From contig NZ_QSUN01000012.1 in assembly GCF_003438995.1 (NCBI RefSeq), positions 1 through 64,000 of the forward strand: a stretch of DNA of 64,000 nt, in the 5' to 3' direction. The stretch is from Bacteroides sp. OM05-12 (GTDB lineage: Bacteria; Bacteroidota; Bacteroidia; Bacteroidales; Bacteroidaceae). The translations under genes were made by a program, and so were the position numbers. Position 1 is the first letter of the stretch. Every line of letters starts with the position of its first letter. Shown piece after piece: positions 8,295 through 18,417 of the stretch. The notes under the pieces are model-generated. The model saw only the letters and a list, made by a program, of their open reading frames with translations, was not told where the DNA came from and ran no database searches.

Positions 8295-9539
8295 ATGGTG
8301 GCAAAAATCAATCACGGGAGCAACTTATACGGCGCGCTGGCTTACAACCAACAGAAAGTGGACGGGGATAAAGGGAAGGTTTTGGGGTGCAATTTAGTCC
8401 TGGAACCTGCCGACGGGAAGTTCAACGCGTATTCCTGCGCGGAGGATTTCGAGCGTTTCATGCCTTCGCATATACGAACGAAAAAGCCCGTCGTACATAT
8501 CTCGCTCAATCCCCACCGGGACGACAAGCTGACCGACGCGCAGCTCGCCGACCTGGGACGGCGGTATCTCGAACGCCTGGGCTACGGTGACCAGCCGTAT
8601 ATGATCTTCAAACATGAGGATATAGACCGCCGGCATATCCACCTGGTCACTACCCGCGTGAAAACGGACGGTTCCCTTGTACCCGACAAATTCGAGAAAG
8701 ACCGAAGCACCCGGATTGTGGCGCAGTTGGAAAAGGACTTTAGCCTGATACCGGCCAAGGGGCAGAAGCAGGGCGAGGCGTGGCGGCTCACCCCGGTAGA
8801 CGCTGCGGCGGGGAATCTTAAAAAGCAAATTTCCGGGGTTATAAAGCCGCTTTCGGAAATGTACCGTTTCCAATCCTTTGCCGAATACCGAGCCCTGCTC
8901 TCCTTATATAATATAGGTATAGAGAAAGTCGAGGGGAATAACAAGGGGAACAGATACGAAGGGCTGGTTTACTCGGCCCTGGATGCTGACGGAAAACGTG
9001 CAGGCAAGCCGCTTAAATCCTCCCTTTGGGGAAAAACGGCAGGCATCGCCGCGCTGGACAAACGTATGAAGGAATCCGGTGAGATGATAAAGTCAGGAAA
9101 GGCAGTTGCCGGGACAAAGGCCACAGTAGCCGAGGCCCTGCAAAATGCCCGTACCGAAAGCCAGTTACGGGAAGCCCTGCAAAAGAAAGGTATCGACCTG
9201 GTATTGCGTCGAAATGATACGGGCCGCATATACGGGGCTACTTTCATCGACCATAACAGCCGCACGGTGACAAACGGCTCCCGTCTGGGAAAGGAGTTTT
9301 CGGCCAATGCCCTGAACGAACGCTTTGCTAATGATACGCACCGTGAGGATCTGCACGCTCCGGCGCGGAAGCCTGCGACCTCCCCCGCCGGTAAGAAGTC
9401 CGTAACGGAACTGCCGGACATGATCGCTGCGGGCGGCCTGCTCTCCGTATTTACGCCCGAATTTGAAGGGCAAAATGAAAATCCGCCCGCACCCCGTCGC
9501 CGGAAAAAGAAGAAACGGCGGTACGGCAGGCAGATGTAA
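8295..9539 (+). CDS. mobB: MobB relaxase
   Basis: This 414-residue relaxase is of the MOBP type. Relaxases nick oriT and stay covalently bound to the DNA end they lead into the recipient. The N-terminus MVAKINHGSNLYGALAYNQQKV carries candidate nucleophile tyrosines at about residues 12 and 17. The metal-binding HUH part appears as VHISLNPH and DRRHIHLVTTRV near residue 114. The C-terminus ends in a very basic tail (PRRRKKKKRRYGRQM). Neighbours are the accessory protein MobA just upstream and the coupling protein MobC 36 bases downstream. Confidence 0.92.
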   Translation: MVAKINHGSNLYGALAYNQQKVDGDKGKVLGCNLVLEPADGKFNAYSCAEDFERFMPSHIRTKKPVVHISLNPHRDDKLTDAQLADLGRRYLERLGYGDQPYMIFKHEDIDRRHIHLVTTRVKTDGSLVPDKFEKDRSTRIVAQLEKDFSLIPAKGQKQGEAWRLTPVDAAAGNLKKQISGVIKPLSEMYRFQSFAEYRALLSLYNIGIEKVEGNNKGNRYEGLVYSALDADGKRAGKPLKSSLWGKTAGIAALDKRMKESGEMIKSGKAVAGTKATVAEALQNARTESQLREALQKKGIDLVLRRNDTGRIYGATFIDHNSRTVTNGSRLGKEFSANALNERFANDTHREDLHAPARKPATSPAGKKSVTELPDMIAAGGLLSVFTPEFEGQNENPPAPRRRKKKKRRYGRQM

Positions 9540-9575
9540 ACGACAAGTATTTCAAACCATTAAAATTTTAAGATT

Positions 9576-11585
9576 ATGCAAAATGAAGATGATCTTCGCG
9601 GACTGGCTAAAGTCATGGACTTTATGCGTGCCCTATCCATATTGTTCGTAGTGATTAACGTCTACTGGTTCTGTTACGGGGCCATACATGAGTGGGGAAT
9701 CAATATCGGGGTAATAGATAAAATCCTGATGAATTTTAACCGTACCGCCGGACTTTTTACCTCAATCCTCTGGACGAAACTTTTCGCGGTGGTTTTTCTC
9801 GCGCTTTCCTGCCTCGGGACACGGGGCGTCAAAAACGAGAAGATAACTTGGGCGAAAATTATTGCCGCCCTTACCGCGGGCTTTATCCTGTTTTTCCTGA
9901 ACTGGTGGCTGCTCTCCCTGCCGCTCCCGCCGGAAGTCAATGCGGGATTTTACGTCTTTACAATGACCGCCAGTTATATCCTGCTGCTCATGGGCGGTAT
10001 ATGGCTTTCCCGCCTGCTGAAAAACAATATGTTCGACGATGTATTCAATACCGAGAACGAATCGTTCATGCAGGAAACGAGGTTGATAGAGAATGAATAC
10101 TCCGTGAATCTGCCGACCCGGTTCTACTATAAAAAGAAGTGGCACAAGGGTTTCGCCAATGTCGTTTCAATTTTTCGTGCGTCCATCGTTCTGGGAACGC
10201 CCGGTTCCGGCAAGAGTTACTGTGTGGTCAATCAGTACATCAAGCAGAATATAGAGAAAGGATTCGCCATGTACATCTATGATTTCAAATATCCCGACCT
10301 GTCCACCATTGCCTATAACCATCTTTTGAACAACCGGGAGGGGTACGCCAAAACACCCACGTTTTACGTGATTAATTTTGACGACCCTTCCCGTTCGCAC
10401 CGCTGTAACCCGATCAATCCCGCCTTCATGGAGGATATTTCGGATGCCTACGAGTCCAGCTATACGATCATGTTAAATCTGAATCGCACCTGGGTAAGCA
10501 AGCAGGGCGACTTCTTTGTCGAGTCACCGATCATTTTATTCGCGGCGATTATCTGGTTCTTGCGGATATATAAAGACGGGAAATATTGCACGTTCCCCCA
10601 CGCAGTCGAGTTCCTGAATAAACCCTATGAGAAAATCTTTCCGATTCTCACCTCATACCCGGAACTGGAAAATTACCTGTCGCCCTTTATGGATGCATGG
10701 CTCGGTGGGGCGGCCGACCAGCTCCAGGGGCAAATCGCAAGTGCGAAAATCCCGCTCTCGCGCATGATCTCCCCACAGCTTTATTGGGTCATGAGCGGCG
10801 ATGAGTTCAGCCTGGATATAAATAACCCGGACGACCCGAAAATACTTGTCGTCGGCAACAACCCCGACCGGCAGAACATATACGGGGCGGCATTGGGGTT
10901 ATATAACAGCCGTATCGTAAAGCTCATCAACAAGAAAGGACAGCTAAAGTGCAGTGTCATAATAGACGAGCTACCGACTATTTACTTTAAAGGACTGGAC
11001 AATTTGATTGCCACCGCACGAAGCAACAAGGTTGCCGTGCTACTCGGTTTCCAGGACTTTTCGCAGCTAAAGCGCGATTACGGGGACAAGGAGGCCGCCG
11101 TCGTGATGAACACCGTAGGCAACATCTTCTCGGGGCAGGTTGTAGGAGATACGGCGAAAACACTCTCCGACCGCTTCGGGAAGGTATTGCAGAAACGCCA
11201 GTCCATGACCATTAACCACAATGATAAATCAACCTCCATTTCCACACAAATGGACAGCCTCATACCTCCGTCGAAAATATCCAATCTGACCCAGGGTATG
11301 TTCGTCGGGGCGGTGGCGGACAGCTTTTCGGAGCGGATAGAGCAAAAGATTTTTCATGCCGAGATCGTGGTGGATAATGAGCGGGTAGCCGCAGAGGAAA
11401 AGGCTTATAAGAAAATACCCGTCATCACGGACTTTACCGACGAGAACGGCGTGGACAGGATGAAAGAACAGATACAGGAGAATTACGAGCGTATCAGAGC
11501 CGAGGCCAGGCAGATAGTCGAGGATGAGATACAGCGAATAAAGGATGATCCGGACCTTTGCCACTTGTTACCGAAAGAGGAATAA
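9576..11585 (+). CDS. mobC: MobC, type IV coupling protein (VirD4/TraG-like)
   Basis: This 669-residue membrane ATPase links the relaxase-DNA complex to the secretion channel. Four hydrophobic segments fill about residues 15-150 (for example ALSILFVVINVYWFCY and YILLLMGGIWLSRLL). The motor domain has Walker A GTPGSGKS near residue 208 and Walker B SVIIDELP near 461, followed by NLIATARSNKVAVLLGFQD, typical of VirD4-like coupling proteins. Bacteroides nomenclature calls it MobC. It ends the mob operon and is followed by a strong terminator at 11592. Confidence 0.92.
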   Translation: MQNEDDLRGLAKVMDFMRALSILFVVINVYWFCYGAIHEWGINIGVIDKILMNFNRTAGLFTSILWTKLFAVVFLALSCLGTRGVKNEKITWAKIIAALTAGFILFFLNWWLLSLPLPPEVNAGFYVFTMTASYILLLMGGIWLSRLLKNNMFDDVFNTENESFMQETRLIENEYSVNLPTRFYYKKKWHKGFANVVSIFRASIVLGTPGSGKSYCVVNQYIKQNIEKGFAMYIYDFKYPDLSTIAYNHLLNNREGYAKTPTFYVINFDDPSRSHRCNPINPAFMEDISDAYESSYTIMLNLNRTWVSKQGDFFVESPIILFAAIIWFLRIYKDGKYCTFPHAVEFLNKPYEKIFPILTSYPELENYLSPFMDAWLGGAADQLQGQIASAKIPLSRMISPQLYWVMSGDEFSLDINNPDDPKILVVGNNPDRQNIYGAALGLYNSRIVKLINKKGQLKCSVIIDELPTIYFKGLDNLIATARSNKVAVLLGFQDFSQLKRDYGDKEAAVVMNTVGNIFSGQVVGDTAKTLSDRFGKVLQKRQSMTINHNDKSTSISTQMDSLIPPSKISNLTQGMFVGAVADSFSERIEQKIFHAEIVVDNERVAAEEKAYKKIPVITDFTDENGVDRMKEQIQENYERIRAEARQIVEDEIQRIKDDPDLCHLLPKEE

Positions 11586-11591
11586 AGACAA

Positions 11592-11624
11592 TTAGAGCCG
11601 CAAAAATGCGGCTCTAATTATTTT
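11592..11624. terminator. Bidirectional terminator after mobC
   Basis: An 11-bp perfect stem (TTAGAGCCGCA with TGCGGCTCTAA) closes an AAAA loop, followed by ATTATTTT on the plus strand and preceded by A-rich sequence for the minus strand. It can end both mobC and the convergent cargo gene. Confidence 0.8.
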
Positions 11625-11652
11625 AAGTAAAATCCCTATTATAGTACTTTAT

Positions 11653-13650
11653 CTAATTAACAACAACAGCATTATTAGCCGCTTCATTCATAACTTCCTC
11701 CAATGTGCTGGCATTAGACAATTTAGCACGTTCAATCTTTAATTTTTCCAAGAGATATTTTAACCGTCTCTCCACCTCATTAGTTATTTCGCTCCATTTC
11801 TTTACATATAGACAATAATTATCGTGTTTACGCAGTAGCCCTGATTCTTGATTTTGAATATCTGCCTTTACTATATTATCATAATCTTGCCCAATAAGAT
11901 AAAAAGACCAATATTCATTTTGATCATTAAAGGAATCAACATTCAAAATAACATCAATATACTGCTTTAGCTGTGTAACTTCTTTCGATGTGAGTTTCTT
12001 AATTGTCGTTGGATTCTTAATCTCAACAATAACATTGTGAGGCTTGCCGTCTCTAAAATCAGTTCCAGCTAAAAATAAATCCATCTCTTTATATTTATCA
12101 GGATGATCTATAAATTCTTTTTCTGTAACACCGCGTAGAATATAAACATATTTCCTTAGAGCTTCTTCAAATTTAACCTCTTCAGCACAAACCAGTCTAT
12201 ATTCTTCTCCAAAAATCCAATAATGCTTTTCTATAAATTTTTGAAGATGATCTCTTTCATTTGCTTTCAATTCGTGATTAAAAACAAGTTTCTTCAAAGT
12301 TTCAAGAGTCAATAATCTATCCGATATTAGTTTTATAGTGGATATAACTTGCTTAAGACGAGTTGTTTCCAAAATTTTAGCAAACTCTTTTCTGTCATTT
12401 GAGTCTAATTCTACGACTGCATCCAATATTTTAAACAAATTATCTCTTTCTCCCGAATCCATTACAAGATTTAGGAGTTCTAAAAATACCCTCTTTTGCT
12501 CTTTATTCAATTTCATAAATACAGCAGGCTCAACTTCGTATAAGCCTTTTACTAAATCTTCCAAACCTTGTTTACGAGCTTTATCCCATTCGTTGTCGCT
12601 AAATACAGGAAATACCTTTTCTTCCTCATATTTGTTCACTAAAGCAACAGCTTGCTGTCTTAGAAATGGTCGTCTTTTACCTCTAAGAAAATCATTAAGT
12701 TTCTCAACCAAATCCTTAAACAATTTCCGATCTGCTACCTCACTAAATAATTTTCTTTGAGCAGTATTTTCATCCTCAATATCACAATTTATTTCATTAA
12801 AAAAATCATCAATAACAATTACACTGTGCCAAAATTTATCTCCTTTCTTATTCAATAAGGTGGTTTTTGTATTTTTTAATTCCAAATCATTATTAAGAAA
12901 ATAGAATCTGGAATATTCATCATTCATTTTTGTATTCCACTGTATATACTTGCAATTGAACGTTTTTTTCTGATTATACAGTCCACTGGCAACGACTGGA
13001 AAATTCTCGTTTTTCTCTATTATTGAAGAATAATCTAACTCTGTATCATTAATAAATATTTTATATTCGTCTTTAAGTTCAAGAAACCAAGCAAATTCAG
13101 CCTTCAAATAAGGAATAAGGACTTGCTCAATAAAAGAAGTTGAGATAGCTGACGTAATTTCATTAAATATAACACACGTTCCTGTTTCGGGTTCTTGTGA
13201 TTTAATTGGAATTGTCGGAGTATAATCCTTTAGATTATCGTTACTTATATCTATCTCATATGACATTATGTCATTCCCTTTTTGATAAAAAGTTTGCCAT
13301 TGGGCGAAACGAGCAAATTTATGGAATGTAAAACGCCCATATCCATTTTTTCCGCGCGTCAAATCGGCATTATTATCATTGGCTATGCTTTTTTGAGATT
13401 CATAAAACTGCTTAAACTTACTTGGTAACTCTTCATAACATATCCCTATACCATTATCACAAACTCTGATTTCTTTTACCGTATCAAACTCCTGGTTATC
13501 AAATTCAAAATTTATTTTTACAATCGTAGCTTTAGCATCAAATCCATTCCATACATATTCTGAAATAGCACGCTCCGGCGTGTATTTATTCAGCATTTTA
13601 CGGATTCCATTAGACGTAATCTCTACAGACTCAACAGTTTGTGATTTCAT
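11653..13650 (-). CDS. GHKL ATPase fused to Shedu-like PD-(D/E)XK nuclease domain
   Basis: This 665-residue protein joins two recognisable parts. The N-terminus is a GHKL (Hsp90/MutL/histidine-kinase-like) ATPase: N-box EYVWNGFDA (31-39), DNGIG (65-69) and GKNGYG (100-105). The C-terminal 200 residues contain FIEKHYWIFG (about 476), then a conserved D in MDLFLAG (about 524) and VEIKNP (about 542). This is the D...ExK core of a restriction-type nuclease as in DUF4263/Shedu defence proteins. No signal peptide or membrane helix is seen. The gene is far more AT-rich than its neighbours, points against the ICE genes and has its own promoter. A stand-alone anti-phage or anti-plasmid nuclease with ATP gating is my inference. 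I do not recognise a named system with exactly this architecture. Confidence 0.75.
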   Translation of the reverse strand: MKSQTVESVEITSNGIRKMLNKYTPERAISEYVWNGFDAKATIVKINFEFDNQEFDTVKEIRVCDNGIGICYEELPSKFKQFYESQKSIANDNNADLTRGKNGYGRFTFHKFARFAQWQTFYQKGNDIMSYEIDISNDNLKDYTPTIPIKSQEPETGTCVIFNEITSAISTSFIEQVLIPYLKAEFAWFLELKDEYKIFINDTELDYSSIIEKNENFPVVASGLYNQKKTFNCKYIQWNTKMNDEYSRFYFLNNDLELKNTKTTLLNKKGDKFWHSVIVIDDFFNEINCDIEDENTAQRKLFSEVADRKLFKDLVEKLNDFLRGKRRPFLRQQAVALVNKYEEEKVFPVFSDNEWDKARKQGLEDLVKGLYEVEPAVFMKLNKEQKRVFLELLNLVMDSGERDNLFKILDAVVELDSNDRKEFAKILETTRLKQVISTIKLISDRLLTLETLKKLVFNHELKANERDHLQKFIEKHYWIFGEEYRLVCAEEVKFEEALRKYVYILRGVTEKEFIDHPDKYKEMDLFLAGTDFRDGKPHNVIVEIKNPTTIKKLTSKEVTQLKQYIDVILNVDSFNDQNEYWSFYLIGQDYDNIVKADIQNQESGLLRKHDNYCLYVKKWSEITNEVERRLKYLLEKLKIERAKLSNASTLEEVMNEAANNAVVVN

Positions 13651-13674
13651 AATTTATAATTTACTAATGAGTTA

Positions 13675-13682
13675 CAAAGATA
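13675..13682 (-). promoter_or_regulatory. -7 box of the GHKL-nuclease gene
   Basis: On the minus strand TATCTTTG matches the Bacteroidales -7 consensus TAnnTTTG exactly, 25 bases upstream of the ATG at 13650. No clear -33 TTG was seen. It indicates independent transcription of the cargo gene. Confidence 0.65.
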
Positions 13683-13859
13683 TATGATTTAGTTGAGAAT
13701 ATTAGAAAAACGACAATTCAAGTGGTCTTTTGTTTCAAAACTTTAACGCCACTCCCAGTCACAAGCTGCCACCCTTCAAAACCCTTGCAATCAATTCATT
13801 ACTAAGCCATATCTTCGTTCCGCATTAATAGTGATGCAGAATTAAAAACCATTTTAATC

Positions 13860-15383
13860 ATGGACGAGAACATCAAAAACGAAGAGCCTAAAGTCTTACT
13901 GGCCAAAGGCGAGGACGGCAAGCTGAAAGCCGTCAGCGGAATGGAGAAAGACGGTAAATTGAACACCGTCGATCCCACTAAAGAGAACGCGGACAAATTC
14001 TTTCAGATCAATCCCAGCGGAAACCTGATAGAGAATTTCATGCAGAAATTTTCCGGGCAATACCGGCAACCGTCACACACGGGGCTTTATGCCGTTGCCG
14101 GGAGCGCGGTCGATAAGATTGCGGCTTTCCTGGACAAGATCATCAAGATGAATCCCGACGACAAGGTGCTTGTACCCTACAAGGTAAAAACCGACGGGCA
14201 GATGCAGGAACAGTCCCCGGGAAAGTACCAACCACTCGACCTGAATAAAGTCGACTGGAAGGATGCCGAAAAGCTGGGGCTTTCGGGCGATCAGTTACAG
14301 GACACGCTCAAAGCTATGGCATACGGGCATAAATCCCCCGGTCTGGTGGATATTAAGGCCGAGATTAACGGACAGGAAATAACGGTCAAAGCCCGGCTTT
14401 CCTTGCAGGAACAACCCGACGGCTCCATCAAGATCCAAACACATCCCTTTCAGGAACAGCCCGATTTCGAGAGTCCCTATATGGGGGTAAAATTCACGCC
14501 GGAGGATATAGAGCAGTTCAAACAGACGGGTAACGGCGGACGGGTATTCGATTTGGAGCCCGTACCCGGAGGCGAGAAAATACCCTCGCTTATCTCACTT
14601 GACAAGCTGACCAACCGCTTCGAGTACATACCTACTTCCGAGGTCAAGATCGGCCCGACCATAAAAAATGCCGTACTCTCCCAAGAACAGATAACCACAT
14701 TTGAACATGGCGGAAGTATATTGATAAAGGGCATGGACAAACGGGTAAAACCGGGCGAGGAGCCGTCCAAGATAGACCGTATAGGACAATTCAACGCCGC
14801 CAACCGTAACATAGATTTCCGCTTTACGCCTGAACAGATACAGCAGTATCAACAGGAACGGCAGGCCAGACGGGAACAAGCCGAAGAGAATGGCCCGCTG
14901 AAAGCCCGTAAAGTCGGGGATATTTGGATTCGCCCTGTTCAGGGCGGCGTGGAACTGACCCGCGAACAGTTCCAAAAAGTTTGTAAAGGCATACCGGTAT
15001 GGGTGGAAGGTATGCAACAAGCCCCACCCAAACAGAAAGAGGGGGCACAACAGATCGAGACAGCCGACTGGAAAGGACAGAAATACAACGCCTGGGTATG
15101 GCCCGACCCGGAAAGGGGGCATGTGCGCCATACCTCGAAACATCCCGACGTATTACGGGCGGGACGCAAGGTCACACCCGCGGACAGCCACAAAACGCAA
15201 GTGGCCGTGAACAACGAGGGCAAGACCAACGAAGCCACCAAGCACGCCCAAAGTAAAGGCGAGCCGTTGAAGTCCGGGCAGACTAATCCCACTGCCCGAC
15301 AAGACGAGAAGAAAAAAGAGCGGGAGCAGAAGCAATCCCCCGCAGCCCCCAAGAAAAGCACGGGCAAGGGACGCAAAATGTAA
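13860..15383 (+). CDS. DUF3945 (DUF4099-type) ICE protein
   Basis: This 507-residue soluble protein is of the DUF3945 family, found next to topB in many Bacteroides conjugative elements. The N-terminus (KVLLAKGEDGKLKAVSGM) is typical. Internal repeats of a module built around FTPEDIEQFKQTGNGGRVF, ILSQEQITTFEHGGSI and FTPEQIQQYQQERQAR are visible between residues 210 and 345. The last 80 residues are basic and disordered. Function is unknown. Linkage to a topoisomerase suggests a role in handling element DNA. It ends 32 bases before topB, so the two are probably one transcript. Confidence 0.8.
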   Translation: MDENIKNEEPKVLLAKGEDGKLKAVSGMEKDGKLNTVDPTKENADKFFQINPSGNLIENFMQKFSGQYRQPSHTGLYAVAGSAVDKIAAFLDKIIKMNPDDKVLVPYKVKTDGQMQEQSPGKYQPLDLNKVDWKDAEKLGLSGDQLQDTLKAMAYGHKSPGLVDIKAEINGQEITVKARLSLQEQPDGSIKIQTHPFQEQPDFESPYMGVKFTPEDIEQFKQTGNGGRVFDLEPVPGGEKIPSLISLDKLTNRFEYIPTSEVKIGPTIKNAVLSQEQITTFEHGGSILIKGMDKRVKPGEEPSKIDRIGQFNAANRNIDFRFTPEQIQQYQQERQARREQAEENGPLKARKVGDIWIRPVQGGVELTREQFQKVCKGIPVWVEGMQQAPPKQKEGAQQIETADWKGQKYNAWVWPDPERGHVRHTSKHPDVLRAGRKVTPADSHKTQVAVNNEGKTNEATKHAQSKGEPLKSGQTNPTARQDEKKKEREQKQSPAAPKKSTGKGRKM

Positions 15384-15415
15384 TCCCGATTAATAACCAC
15401 TAAAAAAATCAGAGA

Positions 15416-17527
15416 ATGAAAGTTATAATAGCAGAAAAGCCCAGCGTGGCGCGGAGTATTGCCGCCATTGTGGGTGCGACCGTCAAAAAGGACGGATATA
15501 TGGAAGGTGGCGGATACGCCGTAACCTGGGCGTTCGGCCACCTGGTCGGACTCGCCATGCCCGAAGCCTACGGCTTTACGGGTTTCAGACGGGAAAACCT
15601 GCCGATACTCCCGAAAGAATTTACCCTTATTCCCCGGCAGGTACGGGAGGGTAAAGAGTATAAGGCCGATTCCGGCGCACTCAAACAGCTAAAGATTATA
15701 AAGGGATTGTTCGACCGGGCCGATGAAATTATAGTAGCCACCGACGCGGGCCGCGAGGGTGAGTTGATATTCCGCTTCATATATAATTATGTGGAATGCC
15801 GTACCTCCTTTCGCCGCTTGTGGATAAGCTCGCTCACTGACCGGGCCATCCGTGAGGGGATGCAGGCCCTTCGTCCGGGAAGCGATTACGATAACCTGTA
15901 TCTCTCCGCCCGCGCACGCAGCCAAGCGGATTGGATCGTGGGCATCAACGCCTCGCAAGCCCTCTCCATTTCCGCCGGAAGCGGCGCGTGGTCACTGGGC
16001 CGGGTACAAACGCCCACGTTGGCCATGATCTGCTCGCGTTACCTGGAGAACAAGGACTTTATCCCGCAAACCTATTTCAGGCTAAAGGTGCATACCGGGA
16101 CAGACGCGACGGCGTTTGCCGTTCTTTCGGCGGATAAATATGACAGCCGCGGCGTCGCCGATCAGACGGCCGCCATCGTGAAAGCTGCCGGGGAACTGAG
16201 CGTTACGTCCGTCGTCAAGAAGGAAGTCCGGCAGGAGCCGCCGCTCTTATACGACCTTACAACCCTGCAAAAGGACGCTAACAAGCGGCACGGCTTTTCC
16301 GCCGACAAGACACTGACCATAGCGCAGGGATTATACGAAAGCAAGTTCATTTCCTATCCACGTACCGGCTCCCGATATATATCCGTCGATGTCATGGAGG
16401 AAATACCGCACCTGATCGCAACCCTGCGGGCGCATCCCAAATTCGGCGGCTATATCGACGCACGGCCCGATACCCGGCCGGGGACACGTCCGGTAAACGA
16501 CGCGAAAGTGACAGACCATCATGCGCTGATTATTACGGAAGATCCCGCGAGGGGATTATCCGAAGATCAGCAGCTTGTTTACGATATGATAGCGGGCCGT
16601 ATGCTGGAAGCCTTCGGAGAGGGTTGCGTCAAAGAGAACACCGCCGTAACGCTGAAAGCCGGCGGCGTACACTTTGTCGCAAAGGGCAGTATCATGTTAC
16701 ATCCCGGCTGGCGTAATGTTTTCGGAGCCGACCGGGAAGAAACAACGGACGAGGATTTAACCGTACTGCCCGATCTGACGGAAGGCGATAAGCCGGCCGT
16801 CCGTGATGTCGAAGTGCAGGAGAGACAGACCAAGCCCAAGCCCCTGCATACCGAAGCCACGTTGCTCTCGGCGATGGAGAGCGCGGGCAGGGAAATAGAG
16901 AATGAGGAAGAACGCGAGGCCATGAAAGACGCGGGGATCGGGACACCGGCCACCCGTGCCGCCATTATCGAGACACTCTTTTCGCGGGAATACATCGTGC
17001 GGGAGAAAAAAACGCTTGTACCTACCAACAAAGGGCTGACCGTTTATCTGGCTGTACACGACAAGAAGATTGCCGATGTCGCCATGACCGGACAATGGGA
17101 AGCGGCACTGGCGAAGATCGGCACGGGAGATATGGATGCCGGAGCGTTCCATCGCTCGATAGAGGTGTACGCCTCACAAATCACAGCCGAATTGCTGGAT
17201 ATGGCTTTCGCACGGCAGGATAACCGGCAGTCATGCCCCTGCCCGAAATGTAAGAGCGGCAACGTGGTTATCTTTAATAAGGTGGCCAAATGTCAGAACG
17301 AGGCCTGCGGGCTTACCGTATGGCGCACCATCGCAAAAAAGGAGTTATCCGATACGCAGCTTATATCCTTACTGACAAACGGCAAGACCGGGATCATTAA
17401 AGGACTCATTAGCGGCAAGACCGGTAAGCCTTTCGATGCCGCCATAGCTTTCGATGCCGATTATAAGACCGTGTTCGATTTCGAGCAGAAGAAAGGAAAG
17501 CCCGGAAGCAAACGTAAATCCAAGTAA
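15416..17527 (+). CDS. topB: Type IA DNA topoisomerase III
   Basis: This 703-residue topoisomerase relaxes and decatenates single-stranded DNA regions, probably during ICE excision, replication or transfer. It starts with the TOPRIM domain (MKVIIAEKPSVARSIAAIVG, acidic DAGREGELIFR near residue 108). The active-site tyrosine lies in ISYPRTGSRYIS near 313. A C-terminal zinc-finger-like segment, CPCPKCKSGN...CQNEACG, lies at about 607-632. The length fits TopB rather than the chromosomal TopA. It forms a pair with the upstream DUF3945 gene. Confidence 0.95.
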   Translation: MKVIIAEKPSVARSIAAIVGATVKKDGYMEGGGYAVTWAFGHLVGLAMPEAYGFTGFRRENLPILPKEFTLIPRQVREGKEYKADSGALKQLKIIKGLFDRADEIIVATDAGREGELIFRFIYNYVECRTSFRRLWISSLTDRAIREGMQALRPGSDYDNLYLSARARSQADWIVGINASQALSISAGSGAWSLGRVQTPTLAMICSRYLENKDFIPQTYFRLKVHTGTDATAFAVLSADKYDSRGVADQTAAIVKAAGELSVTSVVKKEVRQEPPLLYDLTTLQKDANKRHGFSADKTLTIAQGLYESKFISYPRTGSRYISVDVMEEIPHLIATLRAHPKFGGYIDARPDTRPGTRPVNDAKVTDHHALIITEDPARGLSEDQQLVYDMIAGRMLEAFGEGCVKENTAVTLKAGGVHFVAKGSIMLHPGWRNVFGADREETTDEDLTVLPDLTEGDKPAVRDVEVQERQTKPKPLHTEATLLSAMESAGREIENEEEREAMKDAGIGTPATRAAIIETLFSREYIVREKKTLVPTNKGLTVYLAVHDKKIADVAMTGQWEAALAKIGTGDMDAGAFHRSIEVYASQITAELLDMAFARQDNRQSCPCPKCKSGNVVIFNKVAKCQNEACGLTVWRTIAKKELSDTQLISLLTNGKTGIIKGLISGKTGKPFDAAIAFDADYKTVFDFEQKKGKPGSKRKSK

Positions 17528-17529
17528 AT

Positions 17530-17648
17530 CATTATCTTTGCCACCGAAAGAATCTTTGCGGTTATTGCTGATAGGGATGTTTGCTTTAACTTCACTGATT
17601 TTTTTAGTGGTGGCGTCCGGGGCTATGCTTCGGACGCTTTTTTATTTG
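17530..17648 (+). ncRNA. Candidate short transcript (promoter box plus terminator) after topB
   Basis: TATCTTTG at about 17534-17541 matches the Bacteroidales -7 box. About 75 bases on, GCGTCCG (17613-17619) pairs with CGGACGC (17631-17637) and is followed by a run of T, a good intrinsic terminator. The terminator may simply end topB. A start box just before it allows a transcript of roughly 95-100 nt. A short hydrophobic frame (MFALTSLIFLVVASGAM...) overlaps it but runs through the terminator stem, so I do not call it a gene. Confidence 0.35.
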
Positions 17649-18417
17649 CCCGTTTCACGGACAAGCCTTGCGGGGACTCATCCGAGAGAAGATTGTCATT
17701 GCCTCTTTTCCGGATCGGTACTCCGGGACGACACCATACGTCGGAATCCTCCATATCTTATCGCTTTCCATGGTCAAGGCGATTTTTCAAAAAGTTCCGC
17801 ATATAGAACGGCTTATGCCGGGTATCAATGTTCGTATGAAACCGTAACAGCCGTCCTTTATATCCATTCCGGCAATCGTCTTGACGCCATATATACCCGT
17901 CATATCTTTTCTTCCGTCTCCATAGGCTTCCTTTATAAGCCCTTGAAAGGCAGAATACGTTTTCGTCCCGTTCCCAGCTATAATTTCCTTGAAGGTTATC
18001 CCGTGCGCTTTCCCCATTATAGGACGGCAGAGCAATCCCGGATATTCCATGCCCCGGCCTCTTTGCCGCCGAAAGGCAAGCCTTCTTATTACTTCCATCG
18101 GTATTTATGGAAAGGTCTTGCCACTTTCCGGAAACCTGTAACAAAACATAAGTGCCGTTTCTCCCTCTTTCTGCCAGTCCATAACCTTATCCGCCTTCCT
18201 CCCGGCAAGGGTTGTTATTTCCGCGGGCAAAAGTGCTTACGTGGTCTTAACGGGCAGTAAAGTTCCTTCGGCCGGAGGTTCACCCGAAAAATCTTCCGAC
18301 ATCCCTTCGGGACATGGCGTATTTGTTCGGTGAAAACTTGACAGTCCCTAACCACTGCACCGAAAGAGGGCCCGTAAAAAACAACTGGCCCAAGGGTCGG
18401 TACTAAAAATTAAGGTT
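17649..18417. other. Long non-coding stretch between topB and ardA
   Basis: About 770 bases carry no gene I can support. Open frames exist on both strands (for example minus 17758-18144 and 17787-18098) but overlap each other, lack known domains and have no promoter box. Small dyads are present, such as TCCCTTCGGGA near 18302. It may hold the leader and control region of ardA. Confidence 0.4.

Noticed and set aside
17758..18144. Minus-strand gene between topB and ardA
   Set aside because: Frame has no domain character, overlaps another frame on the same strand and has no promoter box.
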